Of a stretch of 64,000 nucleotides of DNA, positions 25,489 to 33,764 are shown piece by piece. Made by a program: the position numbers and the translations under genes. The DNA comes from Oceanospirillum linum. Its GTDB lineage: Bacteria; Pseudomonadota; Gammaproteobacteria; Pseudomonadales; Halomonadaceae. The notes below the pieces were generated by a model. It ran no database searches, was not told where the DNA came from, and saw only the letters and a program-made list of their open reading frames with translations. Where the stretch lies: assembly GCF_900182785.1 (NCBI RefSeq), contig NZ_FXTS01000004.1, positions 62,001 to 126,000 of the forward strand, written 5' to 3'. The first letter of the stretch is position 1. Each line of letters opens with the position of its first letter.

Positions 25489-26421
25489 TTATCCGTCAGT
25501 GTTAATTTTACTCACAATCGCTTCCAGTGACTCAGCTGCTTTACCATTATCAACCTGGCAGGTACCAGCATTCATATGTCCGCCGCCGCCATACTCCAGA
25601 CAAAGCTCACCGACATTGGTAGAAGAGCTTCGGTCCAGAATTGACTTACCGACTGCAAATACGGTGTTCTGTTGCTTAAGGCCCCATAAAACATGAATCG
25701 AAATATTACACTCAGGGTACAGAGCATAAATCATAAAACGGTTAGTAGCCCAAATGGTTTCCTCATCACGCAGATCCAGAACCACCAGATTACCGTGAAC
25801 CGTGCTGCAGCGTTTAATCTGCTCGACCGCTTTTGCTTCCTGCTCAAAGTAGAGCTCAACGCGCTCTTTAACATCTTCAAGCTTCAGAATGTCATCAATC
25901 GTGTGGTTTGCACAGTAGTCAATCAGCTGCATCATTAACTGATAGTTAGAGATCCGAAACTCGCGGAAACGCCCTAAACCAGTACGGGCATCCATCAGGA
26001 AGTTCATCAGAACCCAACCTTCCGGTTTCAAAATCTCATCACGACTGAACTGAGCAGCATCGCCTTTATCCACAGCTGCCATCATATCATTCCAGGAAGC
26101 CGGGAATTTCTCTGCGCCACCATAGTAATCATAAACAACACGGGCAGCGGAAGGCGCATCAGGGTCGATAATATGATTATCAATACTGCTGTCGTTACGC
26201 AAGGTCTCGCTTAGATGGTGATCAAAGGCAATATGACAGCCCTTAACATAGGGCAGGTTGGTGGTGATATCCGAACCTGTAATTTCAATTTTCCCATCCT
26301 GCATATCTTTGGGATGCACAAACAAAATATCGTCAATCATATCCAGATGCTTTAGAAGCACCGCACATACCAGACCGTCAAAATCACTGCGCGTAACCAG
26401 TCGGAACTTTTGACCAGACAT
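25489..26421 (-). CDS. DHH/DHHA1-family phosphoesterase
   Basis: The 310-residue protein has the DHH phosphoesterase motifs: TRSDFDGLVCA at residues 10-20 with metal-binding Asp, AFDHHLSE near residue 65, and the C-terminal DHHA1 glycine motif YGGGGHMNAGTC near residue 280. Family members hydrolyse phosphodiesters such as oligoribonucleotides or cyclic dinucleotide products, or polyphosphate. The substrate here is not determined. It is monocistronic, with a terminator directly downstream. Confidence 0.88.
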   Translation of the reverse strand: MSGQKFRLVTRSDFDGLVCAVLLKHLDMIDDILFVHPKDMQDGKIEITGSDITTNLPYVKGCHIAFDHHLSETLRNDSSIDNHIIDPDAPSAARVVYDYYGGAEKFPASWNDMMAAVDKGDAAQFSRDEILKPEGWVLMNFLMDARTGLGRFREFRISNYQLMMQLIDYCANHTIDDILKLEDVKERVELYFEQEAKAVEQIKRCSTVHGNLVVLDLRDEETIWATNRFMIYALYPECNISIHVLWGLKQQNTVFAVGKSILDRSSSTNVGELCLEYGGGGHMNAGTCQVDNGKAAESLEAIVSKINTDG

Positions 26422-26657
26422 CAGCCTCTCCTGTCTCTTTGTCGGGCACGCTCAAACGGCGTACCTCCCCTGTTTCTGTTCTGAAGCTAAACATATCATT
26501 TATCAGCACCTCAGAGAATAAAACGCACTGATTAAAAACAATAGCCGTTCGGATAATACTCATATTAGCGCAAAAAAAGATGGTGCATATTATGACCATC
26601 CCAAAAAAAGCATTAGAGTATACTCAGTCCGCTCTATACCTTGCTGCAACCTCACCT

Positions 26658-27824
26658 CTATCCCGCCTGGCGTCTTGCCAACCAAAAAAGCGAAATCAGC
26701 ATGATAATCAGTAGCGGTATAGGCAGTAGATTCACCCATTGCCACCCCAGACCGTGGATAACCTGACCGGCGTATAAAGAAGCCATCGCCTGAAGACCGA
26801 AAACAGCAAAATCGTTTACCGCCTGAGCCTTATAACGTTCTTTGTGATCGTAGTAGCGTGTCAGTAATGTTGTCGAACCGACGAATAAAAAGTTCCAACC
26901 AACGCCCAACAACACCAGGGCCCACCAGTAGTGCATCAAGCCATGGCCACTCAACGCAACAACACTGCATCCCAGCAGTAATACAGTGCCTGCCCCCATA
27001 ACCCGGGTAACACCCAGTGCACCGATAATCAATCCTGTCAGAAGGGATGGAAGATACATAGCAGCGACATGGCTTTGAATAACCCGTGCAGTGGCTTCCA
27101 GTGAGTGGCCATCCATAACATGCATACTGATCGGTGTCGCTGTCATAATAAAACTCATCACAGCATAAGCTGTTACACCTCCGGATACTGCAATGAGAAA
27201 GCCCGGGCGCTGCAACAATTCCACCACCGAAGGCCTGTGATGTTCATCGGACTCTGCCTGAAAATCCTGCACAGGCTTTATGCTCAACAAAAGCAGTAAT
27301 GCAAGCGCAATCAACAAGGCTAAAACAACGAAAGAACCAACAAATTGCTGTTCAAACCAGTGTGCCGCAACCTGGGCAAGCTCGGGACCAATAAAAGCGG
27401 CGACAACACCACCAACCAAAACAAAGGAAATCGCCTTACCTGCTTGCTCCGGCGACGCACTCTCGGCAGCGGCAAAGCGATACTGCTGGACGAAAGCTAA
27501 ATGGAAACCAACCAACCCAGTTGCTGTCACAAACAGTGGAAAAGACTGAATACTCAAAGCAAACGCCGCCAGCAAATTAGCCAATACGCCACCTGAGGCC
27601 CCTAGAATAAAGCCCTTTTTGCGCCCTAAACGCTGCATAATCATCGCGGCAGGTATGGTACTAAGGGCTGTCCCAATAACCATAAAGGCAACAGGCAGAG
27701 TGGCAAGGCGTGGATTTGATGATAAGTCACCGCCAATAAGGCCACCAATAAAGATAACAACCGGGGCTGCAGACATCGCCAGCGATGACGCTAATGCCAG
27801 CAGCAATACGTTACGAAGGTTCAC
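26658..27824 (-). CDS. Major facilitator superfamily transporter
   Basis: The 388-residue protein has twelve predicted helices. The MFS loop 2-3 motif appears as MQRLGRKKGFILGASGGVLANLL. The sequence resembles MFS proteins annotated as YnfM/YfkF-like or general efflux carriers. The substrate is unknown. It is divergent from the nsrR-like regulator at 28052, so it may be controlled by it. That link is inferred from position and a possible operator in the shared region. Confidence 0.88.
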   Translation of the reverse strand: MNLRNVLLLALASSLAMSAAPVVIFIGGLIGGDLSSNPRLATLPVAFMVIGTALSTIPAAMIMQRLGRKKGFILGASGGVLANLLAAFALSIQSFPLFVTATGLVGFHLAFVQQYRFAAAESASPEQAGKAISFVLVGGVVAAFIGPELAQVAAHWFEQQFVGSFVVLALLIALALLLLLSIKPVQDFQAESDEHHRPSVVELLQRPGFLIAVSGGVTAYAVMSFIMTATPISMHVMDGHSLEATARVIQSHVAAMYLPSLLTGLIIGALGVTRVMGAGTVLLLGCSVVALSGHGLMHYWWALVLLGVGWNFLFVGSTTLLTRYYDHKERYKAQAVNDFAVFGLQAMASLYAGQVIHGLGWQWVNLLPIPLLIIMLISLFWLARRQAG

Positions 27825-27909
27825 AAAAGCCCCTTTTGCTAATTAAATTAGAATGTTAGCTTGATTTTTTGTTAAATAGACCGCATTTTGCCGACAAGTT
27901 GTACATAAA

Positions 27910-27932
27910 AAGCTGCATTTGATTGCAAAGAT
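27910..27932. promoter_or_regulatory. Possible NsrR-type operator in the MFS/nsrR gap
   Basis: AAGCTGCATTT at 27910-27920 matches 10 of 11 positions of the known NsrR half-site AAGATGCATTT. The second half (about five of eleven) is poor. It lies between the divergent MFS and nsrR genes. This is a guess from the consensus known for gammaproteobacteria. Confidence 0.35.
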
Positions 27933-28051
27933 ATACAATGCACACAGCAATAAGCATGTTAGGATTGTCGTCAACAGAGTGAGTAATACTGCAGGGATTT
28001 GCAGGCTAATACCACAGGGTTTAAATTTAGAATGAAAGGGGATTGTGCATC

Positions 28052-28522
28052 ATGCAACTTACCCGTCAAACAGATTATGCCATCCGGGTTCTTATGTTCC
28101 TTGGTGTACAGCAATCTGACGAACTGGTAACAATCAGTGATATCGCGCACCATTTTGAAATTTCGCGCAATCATCTGATGAAGATTGTTCACAAGCTTGG
28201 TCAGCTGGGTTATATCCAGACTGTCCGAGGTAAGTATGGCGGCATGCGTATCAATATGGAAGCAGAAGAGATTTCCATTGGCAGGATGATTCGTGACTTT
28301 GAGACATCCCTGGAAATTGTCGACTGTGAAAAGCTCATATGCCCATTAACCGGCTCATGTGATATGAAGCCTATGCTGAAGAAAGCGCGTGATGCTTTTC
28401 TGGGTGTTGTCGACGAGTACACATTGCGTGATTTGCTTAAGAACCCAGCGGATATACGCACGCTACTGGGCTTGGATCTGAAAGAAGGCGAACTGCCGGT
28501 ACAGGTAATGGCAGCCTCCTGA
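28052..28522 (+). CDS. nsrR: Rrf2-family nitric-oxide-sensing repressor (NsrR-like)
   Basis: The 156-residue regulator starts MQLTRQTDYAIRVLMFLG and has the winged helix ISRNHLMKIVHKLGQLGYIQTVRGKYGGMRI. The three cluster cysteines lie in VDCEKLICPLTGSC with C-x5-C-x5-C spacing, as in NsrR rather than IscR. NsrR binds a 4Fe-4S cluster, and nitric oxide releases it from its operators to derepress detoxification genes. No hmp or nor gene is in the window. The ATG at 28052 is chosen over a TTG three codons earlier. Confidence 0.88.
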   Translation: MQLTRQTDYAIRVLMFLGVQQSDELVTISDIAHHFEISRNHLMKIVHKLGQLGYIQTVRGKYGGMRINMEAEEISIGRMIRDFETSLEIVDCEKLICPLTGSCDMKPMLKKARDAFLGVVDEYTLRDLLKNPADIRTLLGLDLKEGELPVQVMAAS

Positions 28523-28552
28523 TCTGAAAATAGATAAGTAATATCTGAAAAG

Positions 28553-28588
28553 GCGCTATAGCAAGTTCAAGCTATGGCGCTTTTTTTT
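28553..28588 (+). terminator. Rho-independent terminator after nsrR
   Basis: A 10-base stem (GCGCTATAGC/GCTATGGCGC with one G-T pair) and an 8-base loop are followed by eight T residues. Confidence 0.9.
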
Positions 28589-28600
28589 ACCTAGCTTCCA

Positions 28601-29860
28601 TCAGATAACGGCAACCATCCCTCCCAGAATAGCTGCAACCCATAAAGGTACAGCAGCCTGAAGTGCCAGAGTTTTCCCGCCAATTACAGCAGTCATCGCC
28701 CCCTTCAGGATCGAATTAACAATCGCAGCGATCACAATACCCAGCATGGCAGTATTCAACATCAGCCCATCCCGACTCATACCTGATAGAGACAGATTGA
28801 TTGGATCAACATCCGCAATACCACTGGCAGCTGCCAGAATCAGAATCCCTGTATCACCGACATTTTCTTTTAAAGCGCTGCTAAGCAGCAGAATCAGAGC
28901 CAATAGCGCACCAAAGCCTAACGCGGATGCCAGAGACAGAGGTTTCGATGGCGGCGTCACATCATTGGGTACCACTTTGTTGCCCTGATAAAGCAGAAAC
29001 AGAGCCGGAAGATAAACCACAACACTCATGACCAGTACCGGTAACAGCAGATGAGGCACCAACTCGGGATTAATGACCCCTGCAACCAAGAGCACCCGGG
29101 GAAACATGGTGCCACAGGCAAATAAAATTCCTGCAGCTAATAGCGGAGTTGCTTCTTTCGAGTCCCGGGCCATTCTGGAAAACTGAAGAGTTAGCGCCGT
29201 AGAAGAAACCAGCCCTGCAAACAGAGCCGTCAGCATAATCCCCTTACGGGCACCGATAATCTTCATGGCGAAATAGCCCACAAAAGAGATACTTGAAATC
29301 AGCACGACCATCCACCAGATCTCGTAGGGGTTCAGCGCCTGCCAAGGGCCCATTGTGGTATTCGGTAGAATCGGCAGAACAACCACGGAGATGATCAGTA
29401 GCTCTAATGCCGCCCAAAGCTCTTTTTTCTCCAGCAACCAAAGCCATCGGTGCAATACGCTTTTCAGGCTTAATAGCAGAGTCGTCACCACTGTTGCCGC
29501 TGACGCTTCTACCGGATACCCCCGCATCACCAAAGCACCAAAACTAAAAGCCAGCAGTGCAGAGATCAGAGAGGTCAGCGAGACATCATTTCCGGGCTTA
29601 CTCTGATGTTGAATATAAGATGCAGTCAAAGCCCCGGTGAGGCCCAGAAAAAAAATCCCCAGAAGATAACCATCAGCACCTTCAGATAACATAGAGCCTA
29701 CGGCCCCCAGGAGGGCAATCAAACCATAGGTTCTCAATCCGGCAACACGGGAGCCGTCCTGCATCTCACGGGTTCGCCAACCCCGTTCAACTCCGATCAG
29801 CAACCCCAAAGAAAGTGCAATGGCCATCAACCCCATGGAGTGCGTATCACTTATCTGCAC
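28601..29860 (-). CDS. MgtC/DUF4010 family membrane protein
   Basis: The 419-residue protein has about twelve hydrophobic segments. An N-terminal MgtC/SapB-like part (ALSLGLLIGVERGWRTRE...GLRTYGLIALLGAVGSML) is joined to a DUF4010 part with GISADVDPINLS-like sequence (visible as SGIADVDPINLSLSG). The function is unknown. The start is set at the GTG at 29860 because an AGGAG site lies eight bases upstream. An earlier in-frame GTG at 29884 has none. Confidence 0.85.
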   Translation of the reverse strand: MQISDTHSMGLMAIALSLGLLIGVERGWRTREMQDGSRVAGLRTYGLIALLGAVGSMLSEGADGYLLGIFFLGLTGALTASYIQHQSKPGNDVSLTSLISALLAFSFGALVMRGYPVEASAATVVTTLLLSLKSVLHRWLWLLEKKELWAALELLIISVVVLPILPNTTMGPWQALNPYEIWWMVVLISSISFVGYFAMKIIGARKGIMLTALFAGLVSSTALTLQFSRMARDSKEATPLLAAGILFACGTMFPRVLLVAGVINPELVPHLLLPVLVMSVVVYLPALFLLYQGNKVVPNDVTPPSKPLSLASALGFGALLALILLLSSALKENVGDTGILILAAASGIADVDPINLSLSGMSRDGLMLNTAMLGIVIAAIVNSILKGAMTAVIGGKTLALQAAVPLWVAAILGGMVAVI

Positions 29861-30141
29861 AAAAAAGACTCCTGTAGCTCCCACTGAAACCCGGTGAAGG
29901 CTATCACCGCAAATCCTGAGTATAGAATTGCATACCAGCTTACTAAAGTACGCTATTTCCCGCTTAAGTATATTGGCTATTTACAGTAACATACACTGAG
30001 TTCAGGCATTACCCAGAGTCATTCGGCTTGCTCCAAATCGTTCTAATGAGATGCAAACACGTTTCAGTTTAAGCAAATATCGGTACAAGGATTTTCTACC
30101 GGCATTTCATTGCGTTACATATTCAAGGATTAGTTAGCTTT

Positions 30142-30954
30142 ATGAAAATTCGTACTTTTTTTGCCCATTTGGGTGCAGCATTAACACTCAGCTTCAGCTC
30201 ACTGGCTCAGGCTGATATCAGCCTGACATATCAGTCCCAGGCCAACCCTGAGCACCGTAGTACTATTCTGGTCAGCGAGGACTTTATTCGCTTTGAAAAC
30301 CCCATGGCACCTGAGTTTTTTATGCTATTTGATGCTAAACGACAGCATATGACACTGGTGGACAGCGACAAGCGCAGCTACAGCATTCTTGATCGCGAAA
30401 CGCTGGAAAGCCTGTCCGAGCAGATAGAGGTAACCCGCCGCGCCATAATGGCAGAATTGAAAGCGGGAATGAAAGTTGCCAATGCAGAAGAAAAAGAGCA
30501 AATGGCAATGATTCTGGAGCAGATTCAACAGCTGGCTCAGGCACCTAAAAAACAGCTTGTTGAATATCAGCCCATGAATAAAGAGCAAGAGATTAACGGC
30601 TACACCTGTCAAATGATTGAAGCTCTGGTCAATGGTGAGACCCAGGCCAGGTTATGTGTTACCAAATCGTCAGATGTTGGCATCCCTGACAGCGCGATGA
30701 GCACTCTTGAGTCCTTTCATAACTTTTCCAGCGGCGTACACCAGCAGCTCAACCCTGGCGATACCACCGAGCTGCTTTTTGTGATGAATAGCAAGAATCA
30801 ACTGCCAGTCTCTATTGAGCGCACTTACCCCATCAGTGCTGCAGACGAATACCGGCTCACGGATGTACAAACTTTAACTATTCCGGCATCTGCCTTTAAG
30901 GTTCCTGAAGCCTTTGAAGCGAAAGATATCGAAGATGCCTTTATTGTGGAATAA
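30142..30954 (+). CDS. Secreted/periplasmic protein of unknown function (DUF4412-like)
   Basis: The 270-residue product has a clear signal peptide: basic MKIR, a hydrophobic core, then SLAQA-D cleavage. The mature part begins DISLTYQSQANPEHRSTILVS, has one cysteine pair (YTCQ and RLCV), and a helical middle rich in E, Q and M. It reminds me of DUF4412-type periplasmic proteins, but the match is weak. It stands alone with about 280 bases upstream and a set of 19-bp repeats over its end. Confidence 0.75.
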   Translation: MKIRTFFAHLGAALTLSFSSLAQADISLTYQSQANPEHRSTILVSEDFIRFENPMAPEFFMLFDAKRQHMTLVDSDKRSYSILDRETLESLSEQIEVTRRAIMAELKAGMKVANAEEKEQMAMILEQIQQLAQAPKKQLVEYQPMNKEQEINGYTCQMIEALVNGETQARLCVTKSSDVGIPDSAMSTLESFHNFSSGVHQQLNPGDTTELLFVMNSKNQLPVSIERTYPISAADEYRLTDVQTLTIPASAFKVPEAFEAKDIEDAFIVE

Positions 30955-30996
30955 CACTTTTATTGTGGGGTAGTACTGTTATTGTGAAATAGTACT
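30940..30996 (+). repeat. Three tandem 19-bp degenerate repeats over the end of the 30142 gene
   Basis: The units run 30940-30958, 30959-30977 and 30978-30996, with consensus TTTATTGTGRRRTARYACT. The first unit contains the last codons and stop of the upstream gene (Ile-Val-Glu-stop). The second and third are non-coding copies. Confidence 0.8.
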
Positions 30997-31110
30997 TTCA
31001 CAGCAGGAATTCAGCCTTTTTTATCCCGGCTTTAATTTTTTCTTTACCAGAAATAATTTTCCGTCTATATAAGCATGGAAAATCAACCTTTTTTCTGGAG
31101 AGACTTATCA

Positions 31111-31320
31111 ATGGGCCGTGAAGACGTATCCTTTGATGATACCGATGATATTTTTGATGACACTGACGATGCTATTTCAAAGGATGATGAAGAAAGGGAA
31201 CTCAGTATGCATGCAACGTCGCAAGATAAACGCCGCATCATCGAAGACCGCCTTGAGCAAAAAATGCTACAGCGAAATATTAGTGACTACTACGATTTTG
31301 ACGATTTAGACGGTGATTAA
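31111..31320 (+). CDS. Small acidic protein of the PA3496 type
   Basis: The 69-residue product has an aspartate-rich first half, with two short acidic repeats (FDDTDDIFDDTDD). A basic helix RRIIEDRLEQKMLQRNISDYYDFDDL closes it. This RRxIEDRLEQ...DYDFDD pattern is that of small proteins annotated as PA3496-family putative envelope-integrity proteins in Pseudomonas relatives. The mechanism is unknown. I start at the ATG at 31111 because GGAG lies upstream; an ATG at 31075 has no ribosome site. Confidence 0.75.
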   Translation: MGREDVSFDDTDDIFDDTDDAISKDDEERELSMHATSQDKRRIIEDRLEQKMLQRNISDYYDFDDLDGD

Positions 31321-31413
31321 ATAGAGATAGAAAGAGATCCCTTTATGGGCCGGACAATCAGGTAACCGCCTGATTACCTGGGGTTTACCGGTGTTAAGCT
31401 GTTAAACCCCCGG

Positions 31414-32268
31414 TTATTCTAATGGCTTTTTCGCACTCTTTTCACGCTCGTACTCATGCAAAATCTGACGCTGAAACTCCATCATACGACTGATATTTCC
31501 CTCAAGGCGCTCCAGCCGGACTTCGACACGATCAATCCTGCCCAATAGTTCCGATTCCTTATCAGCAACCTCTTCCTCTTCTCTGGACAAAAAGTAGACG
31601 GAAAAACTGGCTGTCAGTAAAGAGAAAAGACCAATTCCCAGAAGAATCAGAAATGCTCCCACCAACTTGCCCGCCGGACTGATAGGCACAATATCACCAT
31701 ACCCTACTGTTGTGATCGTCACTAAAGCCCACCAGATACCATTCCAGGGAGTATCAATGGCAGGGTCAATAATTGAGATCAGGGTACCGGAAAGGCCAAC
31801 AAAAACGGCACTGACCAAAAGCGTCGTTCCCAGGTTGTTACGAGCCAGTATAGTATGGACTGTTGACCCCATGGGCATGAGCAAAGACAAAATCAGGACA
31901 ATCCTCAGCATTCTGAGAATACTGATCATAGAGCTGTCACCCCAAAGAATGGGTAGCCCCAGTACCAGAATCACCAGGTTCATCCAGTTTGTTCTCAGAT
32001 AGCGTAACTTACGGTCGGCTAAAAGGGTTAATAGCGTTGTCTCTGCTAAAAAAAACAACCAGATGATAATGTCGCTGATATGATGAAGACGTGGGTTGAT
32101 CTCTTCTCTCAGGCTTAAGTACCAAGTGATCAGCATCCACAGGGCAAGAAATAACATCGGCCATTCCAGCCGTTGCGCCCAGCGTTTTGCTTTCTCATTT
32201 TCATCGCCGGCAATACCTGCCAGCCCCAGCCAGCGGCCAAGTGAGGATGAAGACTTCAAAGCAGTCAT
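31414..32268 (-). CDS. Voltage-gated-like potassium channel
   Basis: The 284-residue protein has about six membrane segments followed by a pore loop with the potassium filter TVGYGD near residue 190. After the last helix a charged, coiled-coil-like C-terminus follows (EEEEVADKESELLGRIDRVEVRLERLE). The S4-like helix (ILRMLRIVLILSLLMPM) has few arginines, so voltage sensing may be weak. There is no RCK domain. It lies nine bases downstream of the BASS transporter on the same strand. Confidence 0.88.
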   Translation of the reverse strand: MTALKSSSSLGRWLGLAGIAGDENEKAKRWAQRLEWPMLFLALWMLITWYLSLREEINPRLHHISDIIIWLFFLAETTLLTLLADRKLRYLRTNWMNLVILVLGLPILWGDSSMISILRMLRIVLILSLLMPMGSTVHTILARNNLGTTLLVSAVFVGLSGTLISIIDPAIDTPWNGIWWALVTITTVGYGDIVPISPAGKLVGAFLILLGIGLFSLLTASFSVYFLSREEEEVADKESELLGRIDRVEVRLERLEGNISRMMEFQRQILHEYEREKSAKKPLE

Positions 32269-32276
32269 CGAACTAG

Positions 32277-33167
32277 CTACCCTTGCTCCGCTGCAGTCCC
32301 GGAGGCACTCAGTATTCTTTTACCCCACCAAAGACCAAACAACATACTCGGACCCCACATCAGAATACCGTAAATTACCGGCGGTACAGACATCATACTG
32401 CTGCCCAGAATCGTCCCTGTAACCAATAGGGCCGTCCCTCCATTCTGAACACCCACTTCAATACCAATCGTCAGCTGCTGAGGTACATTCAGACCATTAA
32501 CCCGAGCAAAAAAATACCCAAAGCCTAAGGCCAGACTATTTAATATAATCACCGGCCAACCTACAGCCATCAGAAAATCCGGCATCTGGCTCCAGTGCTT
32601 TGCCACAATCCCAATAATCACCATCATCAGAAAACTAATCGAAAGTGGCTTCACTACTTTCGCCAGTCGACGACTCAGCTCAGGCTTTTTAGCATGCAGC
32701 CACATACCTATAGATACAGGTACAACGGTGATGACGAACAGGCGGAGCATAGTCTGGGCAACCGGTAAATCAATGGCTTCGGATGAGCCCAACCAGTAGT
32801 TCAGAGACAACTGAGTCAGAAGAGGCATCGTGAAAGGTGTCATCACGGAGGCAAAAGCGGTCAGAGTAATCGAAAGGGCGACATCTCCCCGACTCAGGAA
32901 GGTCATCATATTGGAAGTTGCTCCGCCCGGCGCAAAAGAAAGCACCATCAGGCCCACCGCCAGCTCCGGCGGTAGCCGGAACAGAGTCACCACACCAAAA
33001 GCAAGCAGAGGCACAAACAGCATCTGGCCGGTTAAGCCTGTCAGCACCGCACGAGGAAAGGTAAAAACACGGCCAAAATCAGCAGGCCGCAAAGTCATCC
33101 CCATTCCCAGCATGATAATAAAAAGGGCGGCTGGCAGAACCAGCCCTAACAGTATTCCGTTGGACAT
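32277..33167 (-). CDS. Bile acid:sodium symporter (BASS) family transporter
   Basis: The 296-residue membrane protein has nine to ten helices. It carries two crossover motifs of the family, SFAPGGATSNMMTFLSRG near residue 77 and IGIEVGVQNGGTALLV near 230. In bacteria such proteins take up organic anions such as pantoate, pyruvate or bile acids. The substrate cannot be told. It probably shares a transcript with the potassium channel gene. Confidence 0.88.
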   Translation of the reverse strand: MSNGILLGLVLPAALFIIMLGMGMTLRPADFGRVFTFPRAVLTGLTGQMLFVPLLAFGVVTLFRLPPELAVGLMVLSFAPGGATSNMMTFLSRGDVALSITLTAFASVMTPFTMPLLTQLSLNYWLGSSEAIDLPVAQTMLRLFVITVVPVSIGMWLHAKKPELSRRLAKVVKPLSISFLMMVIIGIVAKHWSQMPDFLMAVGWPVIILNSLALGFGYFFARVNGLNVPQQLTIGIEVGVQNGGTALLVTGTILGSSMMSVPPVIYGILMWGPSMLFGLWWGKRILSASGTAAEQG

Positions 33168-33198
33168 GGTTTTAGCTCCCTCTAACTGTCAGACTGGA

Positions 33199-33567
33199 CT
33201 AACCCGCAGTATCTTCCAGGTCATCGATACTGGCGGACTTCAGCCCGTTTTCATAGTCCAGGTCAAACACCATGACAGCCGGTGACAGGTCAATAAACTG
33301 CTCAAACAGTTCCTCTGTCAGCTCTGGCCATGAGGATTCATCATCTTCCCAGGATTTCAGTTCATTCTCCAGAATATTCAGCCAGAATTCCTGAGTCATC
33401 TCACGCAGCTGCTCTTCATCCTCAATCTCAGGAATCAGGTAAACCGTTGCTTCTTCGTTAACATCTGACAGGGTCAGAGGCTCACTGCCATCATCAAGAT
33501 TGTTAATCCAGTCAACAAACTCCTGAGTCAGTTTTACAGTCATTGCAGAACGATTCAGCATTTTCAT
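33199..33567 (-). CDS. Acidic small protein of unknown function
   Basis: The 122-residue, strongly acidic product has no signal peptide or membrane segment. It starts at an ATG at 33567, seven bases after GGAG. The sequence is rich in D, E and W (ENELKSWEDDESSWPELTEELFEQF). It ends about 30 bases before the BASS gene start on the same strand, so the three genes may form one unit. I do not recognise the family. Confidence 0.7.
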   Translation of the reverse strand: MKMLNRSAMTVKLTQEFVDWINNLDDGSEPLTLSDVNEEATVYLIPEIEDEEQLREMTQEFWLNILENELKSWEDDESSWPELTEELFEQFIDLSPAVMVFDLDYENGLKSASIDDLEDTAG

Positions 33568-33728
33568 TGTGTATCTCCAGACAGTTCATACGAACCTGAA
33601 AAAATCATTCAGCCGCACTTAGCTAAAATAAGCGGGCTCAAAATAAACCGAAAGACTTATCTTTCCGGTAACGCCCCGACCTTCCAGGGATAAATAAAAT
33701 AAGAAATAGATAAAAAAGAGATAAATAA

Positions 33729-33759
33729 AACCCCGGTAACCAGAGAAGATACCGGGGTT
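33729..33759 (-). terminator. Rho-independent terminator after lysS
   Basis: A perfect 10-base stem (AACCCCGGTA/TACCGGGGTT) with an 11-base loop lies directly after the lysS stop, with TTTTATTTAT following on the minus strand. Confidence 0.85.
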
Positions 33760-33764
33760 AGGAA

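Noticed and set aside
26384..26599. 71-codon minus-strand frame upstream of the DHH gene
   Set aside because: It overlaps the start of the DHH gene in another frame and shows no recognisable motif.
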